A DNA stretch of 5,111 nucleotides from Planctomycetaceae bacterium (GTDB taxonomy: Bacteria > Planctomycetota > Planctomycetia > Planctomycetales > Planctomycetaceae), in assembly GCA_027080405.1 (NCBI GenBank), contig JALWSL010000425.1, forward strand, positions 1 through 5,111. The letters are read 5' to 3'. Every line of letters begins with the position of its first letter. The stretch's first letter is position 1. Made by a program: the position numbers and the translations under genes. Below, piece after piece: positions 1 to 5,111 of the stretch. A model generated the notes under the pieces. It saw nothing but the letters and a program-made list of their open reading frames with translations. It had not been told where the DNA came from and made no database searches.

Positions 1-77
1 CCAATAAAACCGCCGTACAACAGCAAATAGATGCCGAACAAAACAAGCGGCAAACGGTGCATTCGCGAATCAGACAT
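1..77 (-). CDS. Small inner-membrane protein, DUF485-like (partial, 3' end beyond left edge)
   Basis: Twenty-five codons and two further bases are visible. The ATG at 77-75 is followed by a short polar, basic start (MSDSRMHR) and then an unbroken hydrophobic segment, residues 9-25, containing LVLFGIYLLLYGGF. This is the beginning of a first transmembrane helix entered from the cytoplasm. A GGAGAG ribosome binding site sits just upstream, which favours this start over the internal ATG at codon 6. The LVLFxxYLLLYxGF pattern resembles the first helix of DUF485 proteins, small two-helix membrane proteins often encoded beside sodium:solute symporters; that identification is from memory and rests on one helix. 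The gene is divergent from holA. Any small membrane protein with a similar first helix is an alternative. The reading frame is more secure than the family name. Confidence 0.6.
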   Translation of the reverse strand, partial: MSDSRMHRLPLVLFGIYLLLYGGFI

Positions 78-80
78 TTT

Positions 81-86
81 CTCTCC
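81..86 (-). promoter_or_regulatory. Ribosome binding site of the partial membrane-protein gene
   Basis: On the minus strand GGAGAG is followed by AAA and then ATG. The GGAG core lies five bases from the start codon, which is ideal spacing. It is the only strong Shine-Dalgarno match in front of any start in this window and supports the ATG at 77-75. Confidence 0.65.
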
Positions 87-147
87 AGAAGTTTCGGGCG
101 CTTATCGAGGCAACTCGACATTCAGAACTGATCGAACAGAAACAGAC

Positions 148-175
148 AGCATAACGACGATTCAACTTCCATCAA
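148..175 (-). promoter_or_regulatory. Candidate sigma70-type promoter for the leftward membrane-protein gene
   Basis: The minus strand shows TTGATG (170-175, four of six matches to the -35 consensus), a 16-base spacer, then TATGCT (148-153, four of six matches to the -10 consensus). Transcription would begin near 141, giving a leader of about 64 bases before the ATG at 77. The match is moderate and could arise by chance in a sequence of this composition. Its support is the location in the divergent spacer. Confidence 0.25.
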
Positions 176-222
176 TCCTTAATGATATGAAACTCCGGCA
201 ATTCCACCCGAAATGAACTGCG

Positions 223-253
223 GTAAAGGGCCACAACGCCCGTAAAGTTGACA
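223..253 (+). promoter_or_regulatory. Direct repeat next to a perfect -35 box, upstream of holA
   Basis: GTAAAG occurs at 223-228 and again at 242-247, 19 bases apart. Between them is a short inverted repeat, GGGC (228-231) and GCCC (238-241). The second GTAAAG runs directly into a perfect TTGACA (248-253). At the expected distance downstream (about 270-277) there is only a T-rich stretch with no good -10 box, so the promoter call is weak. The arrangement is compatible with a regulator site overlapping a holA promoter, or with chance. Confidence 0.25.
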
Positions 254-327
254 GACGGAAAGAAGACCGCCTTGTTTTTCATTTTCGTTTTACTGGCAAG
301 TCTTTCATTTTTTGTTAGTTTAATGGC

Positions 328-1341
328 ATGCATGCGACTGAATTTCTCAACCGATCCAGTGACGAACCGCTGCCACCGATGATTGTTCTGTTCGGGACGG
401 AACGATATCTCAAACAGCAGGTGCAGCATTCCATTCTTGCCCAGGCGTTTGGAGATGGGGAATCAGCCAGTGAACTGGCAACCATCCTTGAAGGACGCGA
501 TTGCGAGTGGCGGGCGGTTTCCGACGAACTGAAAACGATTTCCATGTGGGGAGGCCAGCGCTGTGTCTGTATTCAAGCTGCCGATGATTTTGTCAAAGCG
601 AACCGTCCCCAACTGGAAAGCTATGCTGATCAGCCCGCGAAAAAATCGCTGTTTCTCCTCGATGTGAAAAGTTGGCCCAAGAATACGAAGTTGGCAAAAA
701 AAGTGGCCAAATCCGGACTTGCGATCGAATGTGCCGAACTGAAGGGAAACCAGTTGATCAGCTGGGTCGGCAAACATGCCCAACAGAGATATCAGAAAAA
801 AATTGCCCGCCCGGCGGTTCAATTGTTGATCGAACTGGCAGGAACGTCGATCGGTTTGCTGGATCGTGAGTTGGATAAACTCGCCTCCTATGTCGGAACC
901 CGAGACCAGATTACACCGGAAGATGTCCACTCTTTGGTGGGAGGCTGGCGGCTGGAAACAACCTGGGCGATGCTGAATGGAGTCCGCGATGGCCATCTCG
1001 ATTCTGCATTGACCGAACTCGATAAATTGCTCAATGCCGGTGAAGCACCGCAGAAACTGTTGGGAGGGATTTCATTCGTCTACCGAAAACTGACCAATGC
1101 CGTTCGACTTTCCGGTCCCAACAGACCACTGGCCGCCGCACTGAAAATGGCGGGCGTGTTCCCCAGGGAAATCCCTGCCAGTGAAGCCTATTTGCGGAAA
1201 CTCGGACGTCAACGGGCCGAGCAGATTCCGCAGCTCATTTTGCAGGCCGATCTCGGCATGAAAGGCGGCTCCTCGCTACCGCCACGTCTGCTCATCGAAA
1301 AACTGCTTGTCGAACTCTCTCCCGCAGGAAAACCAGCGTAA
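328..1341 (+). CDS. holA: DNA polymerase III delta subunit (clamp-loader wrench)
   Basis: This 337-residue protein matches the usual length of the HolA family (about 330-345). Delta is the clamp-loader subunit that binds the beta sliding clamp and opens it so it can be loaded on DNA. The N-terminus [16 protein letters not shown] (16-31) is the family's opening strand and 'GxExYL' element; no Walker A loop is present, as expected for delta. M73-W74 in TISMWGGQ sits where E. coli delta has the clamp-binding Leu73-Phe74. Further family signatures are [17 protein letters not shown] (109-125), [17 protein letters not shown] (172-188), [10 protein letters not shown] (195-204), the helical collar segment around [20 protein letters not shown] (236-255) and a C-terminal [14 protein letters not shown] (317-330). 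An in-frame TAG at 316-318 makes 328 the first possible ATG. There is no evident Shine-Dalgarno, and another ATG in a different frame (323) begins a 19-codon overlapping ORF. The gene stands alone, divergent from the membrane-protein gene. Confidence 0.93.
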   Translation: MHATEFLNRSSDEPLPPMIVLFGTERYLKQQVQHSILAQAFGDGESASELATILEGRDCEWRAVSDELKTISMWGGQRCVCIQAADDFVKANRPQLESYADQPAKKSLFLLDVKSWPKNTKLAKKVAKSGLAIECAELKGNQLISWVGKHAQQRYQKKIARPAVQLLIELAGTSIGLLDRELDKLASYVGTRDQITPEDVHSLVGGWRLETTWAMLNGVRDGHLDSALTELDKLLNAGEAPQKLLGGISFVYRKLTNAVRLSGPNRPLAAALKMAGVFPREIPASEAYLRKLGRQRAEQIPQLILQADLGMKGGSSLPPRLLIEKLLVELSPAGKPA

Positions 1342-1572
1342 TTTCATACCGCAACGGCCAGACACTGTAATGAGACAACAGTGCAAGCTATCCGATAATT
1401 GTTACGAGCCGTCCGGTGATGAGCGCCTCCAGTCATTACCAGGCGATATCAAAATACCGCAGGGCTGGCACCTTGCCGCTTTCATCTATTGCTTTTCTTC
1501 CCTTTGCGTCCTGGCGTGATTCCCTTTTCCCCAAACTCGAGTCGCCAAACCAAAGACCACGAATCAACCGCC
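1342..1572. other. Non-coding spacer between convergent genes
   Basis: These 231 bases separate the holA stop from the hydrolase stop. Open frames here are short and overlap the ends of the flanking genes without protein-like character. One hairpin (1363-1383) is present. The stretch around 1490-1570 is pyrimidine-rich and then CAAA/CACGAAT-rich, unlike the flanking coding DNA, and vaguely recalls degenerate dispersed intergenic repeats. No tRNA-like or strong terminator structure was found. Confidence 0.6.
1363..1383 (+). terminator. Short stem-loop after holA, weak terminator candidate
   Basis: CACTGT (1363-1368) and ACAGTG (1378-1383) form a perfect six-base-pair stem with a nine-base loop, starting 22 bases after the holA stop. 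No T-run follows it on either strand, so it is not a classical intrinsic terminator. It may only stabilise the 3' end of the transcript, or be incidental. Confidence 0.25.
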
Positions 1573-2439
1573 TTATCCCGTTTCGACCGGCACAGAGTTC
1601 GGACAGAATTTCCCGGTTTCCAGAAACTGGAGAGCGGCTTTGATCACCCGTTTATCCCGCATCAGAAACATGTGCAGACAGGGAAGCCTGAGAAAATCCG
1701 CCTCGCCTTCCAGATGGGCACTGGCAACTGTCACCGTGCCGTCATCATCACCGGGCAGCCAGGGATTATATCCGTTGGTCTGTTCTCCCCGTCCGCCTGC
1801 GATAATCCCAAACGGAACCGACGGAACCGCCAGATGCCGGGCGGAGTTCGATTCGTTTGTCGCCAACTGCTGGCCCGCTTTACCCAAGACCCACTGAAAC
1901 GGCAGAAAGTTTTTTAACGCTTCGGCCATCTCTGCCCCCTGGTTGGGCGTTCCCAACATGATGACCTTGTCGATTCTCGCGTCTTCATGCTCCTGAAACC
2001 AGGCTCGGATGACCAACCCTCCCATGCTGTGCCCGATAAGCGAAATCTGGTCGATTCCCTCAAGCGATTGAAGCACCTGATGCAGATAGTCGGCTGCCTG
2101 CTCGATCGCTACCCGCGTACTTGGATAATCGACGGAATAGACGTGATACCCCTTTTTTTCCAGTTCACGCCTGAATGGGTTGAAAGATTTCGCAGAACGC
2201 ATGATGCCGTGTAAAAGCACAACAGCTTTGCCGCGATACGGTTCCATTTGGCGAATTTTTTTCTGTCTTTCCAGTTCCGCCAGACATTGCTCGAACGTGC
2301 CGGAAGCGAACCGGCGATCCTTTCCGTCAAGTAGGCGAAACCGCTCCGATTGCACTCTTTTCTGGATCCGCCAATCACGAAAGAAATGGACATCTCCCCA
2401 GAATTGGCGGCCACCTAATGTTTTCACCCCGGAATACAT
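1573..2439 (-). CDS. Alpha/beta hydrolase, lipase/esterase class (GHSMGG)
   Basis: This 288-residue protein has the marks of an alpha/beta-fold serine hydrolase. VVLLHGI (73-79) is the strand and oxyanion-hole turn. GHSMGG (136-141) is the nucleophile elbow, with Ser138 the likely catalytic serine. MLGTPNQGAEMAE (161-173) is typical of the triacylglycerol-lipase/PGAP1-like group. An Asp from the DDDG stretch (231-234) and His256 in CLHMFLM probably complete the triad. The natural substrate cannot be told; an ester or lipid is likely. About 70 residues precede the fold, rich in aromatic and basic residues (FFRDWRIQKRV), which most lipases lack. No signal peptide or membrane segment is visible, so a cytoplasmic location is inferred. 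ATG at 2439-2437 is the only good start, since a TGA lies in frame at 2475-2473. The Shine-Dalgarno is poor. The gene lies 117 bases downstream of the propeller gene on the same strand and converges with holA. Confidence 0.88.
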   Translation of the reverse strand: MYSGVKTLGGRQFWGDVHFFRDWRIQKRVQSERFRLLDGKDRRFASGTFEQCLAELERQKKIRQMEPYRGKAVVLLHGIMRSAKSFNPFRRELEKKGYHVYSVDYPSTRVAIEQAADYLHQVLQSLEGIDQISLIGHSMGGLVIRAWFQEHEDARIDKVIMLGTPNQGAEMAEALKNFLPFQWVLGKAGQQLATNESNSARHLAVPSVPFGIIAGGRGEQTNGYNPWLPGDDDGTVTVASAHLEGEADFLRLPCLHMFLMRDKRVIKAALQFLETGKFCPNSVPVETG

Positions 2440-2477
2440 GAACGAGAAACCTGTTCCAGAAACTTCCTGAACTCATT

Positions 2478-2540
2478 TTACAATAATAGCAATAGCAACA
2501 TCATGGCAATGCCAACAATGGCAACAATATCGCCAGTCAA
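2478..2540 (-). CDS. Possible tiny hydrophobic peptide (speculative)
   Basis: Between the propeller gene and the hydrolase one minus-strand frame reads, from a TTG at 2540-2538, TGDIVAIVGIAMM followed by six leucines and a TAA at 2480-2478. That is 20 residues, almost all able to span a membrane. The same frame is open further upstream to a TGA at 2597-2595, overlapping the end of the propeller gene, and that extension is rich in Arg, Lys and Asn. There is no ATG except two inside the hydrophobic run, and no convincing ribosome binding site. The tract is low-complexity, so any frame with T at the second codon position would look hydrophobic. I list it only because basic residues, membrane-like segment and stop come in the right order. 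Confidence 0.12.
   Translation of the reverse strand: MTGDIVAIVGIAMMLLLLLL
2481..2529. repeat. CAA/CAAT-rich low-complexity tract
   Basis: The plus strand here is built from irregular CAAT, CAACA, GCAA and GGCAA units, visibly unlike the flanking genes. It includes near-duplicate GGCAA elements at 2505-2509 and 2520-2524 and a short inverted repeat pairing TGCCA with TGGCA. It looks like slippage-derived DNA, and overlaps both the candidate hydrolase promoter and the hydrophobic frame. Confidence 0.5.
2483..2509 (-). promoter_or_regulatory. Candidate promoter for the alpha/beta hydrolase
   Basis: The minus strand carries TTGCCA (2504-2509, five of six to the -35 consensus), a 15-base spacer, and TATTAT (2483-2488, five of six to the -10 consensus). 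Transcription would start near 2476, about 37 bases before the hydrolase ATG. The spacer is shorter than the preferred 17 and the tract is low-complexity, so this may be fortuitous. If real, the hydrolase can be transcribed independently of the propeller gene. Confidence 0.25.
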
Positions 2541-2556
2541 CTTTTCTGAACTACGC

Positions 2557-5111
2557 TTACTGTTCTGACGGTTTCCCGGGTTCCGATTTCGGTCTCAAGA
2601 TGTGGACAGCGTTGTACGAGATCATCTTGATCTGCTTTTTCGCCAGACTCCAGGAAAGTCGATTGGGGGGCTGCTGGGTTGTCAGTGCTTTTTCGAAAAC
2701 GGCTTTACCGCTCTGCTTGTCGATCATCAGGATCCGGAACATGTTGAGGGTCAGTTTGTGAACTCGCTCCGGTTTTCTTGCAGCCAGAAGCAGAACCGGT
2801 ATCTGATTCACGTCCTGCAGGATCAAGTTCAATCCCTTGGTGGCGTATTTCCAATTCTGCTCACCCGTCTGACGGTCAATCGCCACCAGATAACCGTTGA
2901 CCCGTTGATTGAGCAGGTTCAGATAAGATGTCTGTCGGGTTGACGTATTCAAAACAAGATAAATCTGCTGGGCGTCACGAAAAACCGACACTTCACGAAG
3001 CCCCTTCACCATCTCGATGTCCCCCTCCAGCAGCAATTCTCCATCACTTAATGCAATTACCTGAAAAACACCCTGCTCTTTGAGAACGATCAGTGACTTT
3101 TCATCCAACTGTCCCACATAGTCGTTGCTGCCGATCGAAAACTCCCAGACAGTTTCGCGGGAAACGATATCGATTGCGGCTATTTTCATCGTGTTGGCAG
3201 TCAGCCCCAGAATACTGGAACGATTTTTCTGCACAACGATGAACTGGTGATTGAAAACGGAAATCGCCTCATTGATCAGCGAAGAAAAATTGCCCGCCTC
3301 GACAGAACGCCCATCGGTTGTGTTGAGAATTTTCACTTCCGAACTGTTCGGAGTCAGCAGGCAAAGATACTGCTCATCGCCATAGACAACGGTTCCGACC
3401 GGAACGCCTCGTCGAATCCAGCGAACCTCTCCGTTCAAGGGGTCCACCGCTACCAGATCCTGTTTGCTGAAATAGCACAACGTATGCGAAGTGGAGATCG
3501 CCAACGGCCCGAACTTGCGACGGGAACTGTTGATTCGCAACCGACTTGCCACATACGATGCCTTATGCAATGCGGGGAGCCGCTGCCCGGCAGCCTGAAT
3601 GGTGTACCTGTTCGCTGATCGATCCGAGAGCGGTCGCGCCCAGACCAGGCGCTGATCGGGCAGAGAATAACACTGGACCATCCCCTTGTAATAAAGTGTC
3701 AGTAAATGACCGTCGATGCGAATTGGCAACACGTTGGTAGCCGCTGAACTGGCCGTCTGCTGTAACGGAATCGACCAGATCAGCTGATCATCCCTCAAAC
3801 GGATAATATCCAATCGGTTATCCCGGGAACGAAACAGAAAACGATGTTCCCGATAGAACGGAAGTTCCGATTCAGACAGATTCACTATCCCGCTCAATCG
3901 GTTCCCGCTACTGGAACCGATCCGTATCAGTTCGTATTCCTCGCCCTCCCACGAAGTTCTGGAAAGATCGGCCGGAATGGAACCGTGCCAGTCCTCTTTC
4001 TCTTTCTCCTCCAGCCATTCTCCCACGGTCAGTCCGTCCAGCAGAACCAGATCAGCCGGTTTCTCCTGAAGAATCTTCATGTAATACGCGGCGTCGCTGT
4101 GCAGACCAAAGCGGTAAAGCAACTCGGCCCGCTTGGCGATCGATGTCGCAACGATAGATTCATCTTCCTGCCGGGCCATCGTATTCAGTGCAAACTGTGC
4201 CGTGGCATAATCCTGTTGCTCGATGGCAAGTTCCACCATTCGAAAATAGACCGGTTCGATATCGGGATGGAATCCGTAAACCTGCACAACATGCAACATT
4301 TGCTGCAGATCATTCGAATCAACCGCCTGTTCGACCGCTTCATTGACCGCCCGGATGATCAGCGAAGTCACCTCTCCCGACGAATTGTCCCAGAGTTTTT
4401 TCATTTGGGAATGAAGCCAGACATCCTGCCGGGAAGACAGGGAAGCGTCCAGGTGAAGCGAATCTTCCAGCAACGCGCGGGAACGGAAATTGGCCAGTTT
4501 GGCGTATGCCTCAAACGCTTTGGCGTCGTCTTTGCGATAGACCATCCGTCTGGCGTACAAACGCAAAAACTTTTGACGTTCGCTGTCGGTTTCGATATAT
4601 CTCGGAATCTGCCTGAATTCCTCCTCATAACGATCGGGATGTTCCCTGCACATCATGCTCAGGCATTCCAGCATCTGTTCGCGGTATTGTCTGCGCTGTT
4701 CTCCCTCCAATGTTTTTTCATCGATCTTGACCAACTCTTTCAATCCCGCTTCGTATTGTCGATCCAAAGCGTATATCTTTGCCTGCTTCATCAATGCCCA
4801 CGCATCCTGCGGATTCTCCAGCAAACGCTGAACGATTTTCTGTTCTACAAGCTGCCGGGGCTGAAACATCGCGATTGTCTCCGGCCCTGCGGAAATCAGT
4901 TTCCCATGTGCCATCACCAGGTTGCCAAGCCGCAGACGGCTTTCCTCAACATGTGAGCGGGAAATGAACTCCTTTTTATCCAGATCAAAAAACCAGATCT
5001 CCCGTTGTCCGAAAGGCAGCATCACCTGATTTCCCACAATCAGACCGCGACCACAGGGCATCTGCTTCGTGCTGTCAGCGTGCGCAGCAAAACTGGCGAA
5101 TGGCACAGCCC
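2557..5111 (-). CDS. PQQ-like beta-propeller protein with central TPR-like helices (5' end beyond right edge)
   Basis: At least 849 residues are visible; numbering here starts at the codon at 5106-5104. That codon is GTG inside an open frame (GCT precedes it), so it is probably internal and the true start lies outside the window. Residues 14-47 (CGRGLIVGNQVMLPFG, IWFFDLDKKEF) look like the closing blade of an upstream propeller. Residues about 85-350 are helical with TPR-like units, for example 99-128, 178-205, 286-312 and 322-349. Residues about 430-835 contain eight PQQ-type strand motifs: 432-448, 478-493, 551-567 (LVAVDPLNGEVRWIRRG), 591-608, 642-659, 681-697, 739-758 (YLVAIDRQTGEQNWKY) and 791-808, which suits an eight-bladed propeller. 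No CXXCH haem site is present, so a redox enzyme is not indicated; a binding or scaffold role is likelier. Such proteins are usually exported in planctomycetes, but the signal region is not visible. The hydrolase gene follows on the same strand. Confidence 0.85.
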   Translation of the reverse strand, partial: AVPFASFAAHADSTKQMPCGRGLIVGNQVMLPFGQREIWFFDLDKKEFISRSHVEESRLRLGNLVMAHGKLISAGPETIAMFQPRQLVEQKIVQRLLENPQDAWALMKQAKIYALDRQYEAGLKELVKIDEKTLEGEQRRQYREQMLECLSMMCREHPDRYEEEFRQIPRYIETDSERQKFLRLYARRMVYRKDDAKAFEAYAKLANFRSRALLEDSLHLDASLSSRQDVWLHSQMKKLWDNSSGEVTSLIIRAVNEAVEQAVDSNDLQQMLHVVQVYGFHPDIEPVYFRMVELAIEQQDYATAQFALNTMARQEDESIVATSIAKRAELLYRFGLHSDAAYYMKILQEKPADLVLLDGLTVGEWLEEKEKEDWHGSIPADLSRTSWEGEEYELIRIGSSSGNRLSGIVNLSESELPFYREHRFLFRSRDNRLDIIRLRDDQLIWSIPLQQTASSAATNVLPIRIDGHLLTLYYKGMVQCYSLPDQRLVWARPLSDRSANRYTIQAAGQRLPALHKASYVASRLRINSSRRKFGPLAISTSHTLCYFSKQDLVAVDPLNGEVRWIRRGVPVGTVVYGDEQYLCLLTPNSSEVKILNTTDGRSVEAGNFSSLINEAISVFNHQFIVVQKNRSSILGLTANTMKIAAIDIVSRETVWEFSIGSNDYVGQLDEKSLIVLKEQGVFQVIALSDGELLLEGDIEMVKGLREVSVFRDAQQIYLVLNTSTRQTSYLNLLNQRVNGYLVAIDRQTGEQNWKYATKGLNLILQDVNQIPVLLLAARKPERVHKLTLNMFRILMIDKQSGKAVFEKALTTQQPPNRLSWSLAKKQIKMISYNAVHILRPKSEPGKPSEQ

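Noticed and set aside
31..216. Plus-strand open frame (61 codons) at the left edge
   Set aside because: It runs antisense through the start of the membrane-protein gene, which has a strong ribosome binding site, and its own product looks random.
172..429. Minus-strand open frame (85 codons) overlapping the holA start
   Set aside because: A third of it is antisense to holA, its translation shows no coherent domain, and it would occupy the divergent regulatory spacer.
463..996. Minus-strand open frame (177 codons) inside holA
   Set aside because: It is antisense to a well-recognised HolA sequence and its translation lacks protein-family character.
1453..1480. GGCA/TGCC mini-hairpin followed by a pyrimidine-rich run as a holA terminator
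   Set aside because: The stem has only four base pairs with a three-base loop and no proper T-tract follows, so it does not meet the pattern of an intrinsic terminator.
1489..1917. Plus-strand open frame (142 codons) spanning the spacer and the hydrolase 3' end
   Set aside because: Most of it is antisense to the hydrolase, including the region encoding the catalytic histidine, and its product is compositionally random.
3844..4956. Long plus-strand open frame (370 codons) opposite the propeller gene
   Set aside because: It lies wholly antisense to a coding sequence with clear TPR and propeller motifs. Its translation has no recognisable domain and is rich in residues produced by the complementary strand, so it is a shadow of the real gene.
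5104..5106. GTG as the true start of the propeller protein
   Set aside because: The frame stays open to the window edge, and the sequence right after it already reads as the end of a propeller blade with no signal peptide, so the gene most likely begins outside the window.

Overview
The window looks like a chromosomal stretch from a planctomycete of moderate GC content. That assignment is inferred from protein character only: a long protein with PQQ-type beta-propeller repeats joined to TPR-like helices, a divergent HolA ending in an [15 protein letters not shown] tail, an alpha/beta hydrolase with a long basic N-terminal extension, and poor Shine-Dalgarno signals. No rRNA or other marker fixes the taxonomy.

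Layout from left to right. Positions 1-77 (minus) hold the first 25 codons of a small membrane protein that runs off the left edge, probably DUF485-like, with a good ribosome binding site. Positions 78-327 are a divergent regulatory spacer with a candidate minus-strand promoter and, on the plus side, a GTAAAG direct repeat next to a perfect TTGACA. Positions 328-1341 (plus) encode the DNA polymerase III delta subunit, the clamp-loader wrench. Positions 1342-1572 are a non-coding spacer between convergent genes, with one short stem-loop. Positions 1573-2439 (minus) encode a GHSMGG alpha/beta hydrolase (lipase/esterase class). Positions 2440-2556 are a short spacer with an unusual CAA-rich tract. 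Positions 2557-5111 (minus) encode a large propeller-TPR-propeller protein whose N-terminus lies beyond the right edge.

The propeller protein and the hydrolase share a strand with 117 bases between them, so they may be co-transcribed, but nothing in the sequence ties their functions together. HolA is a housekeeping gene; its divergent neighbour is a partial membrane protein of unknown role.

I see no convincing undescribed multi-gene system. The oddest signal is in the 2440-2556 spacer. In the minus-strand frame reached by a +1 shift from the end of the propeller gene, it reads as a basic stretch followed by a clean hydrophobic segment and a stop codon. This could be a tiny membrane peptide, a tail anchor in a shifted frame, or an accident of low-complexity DNA.
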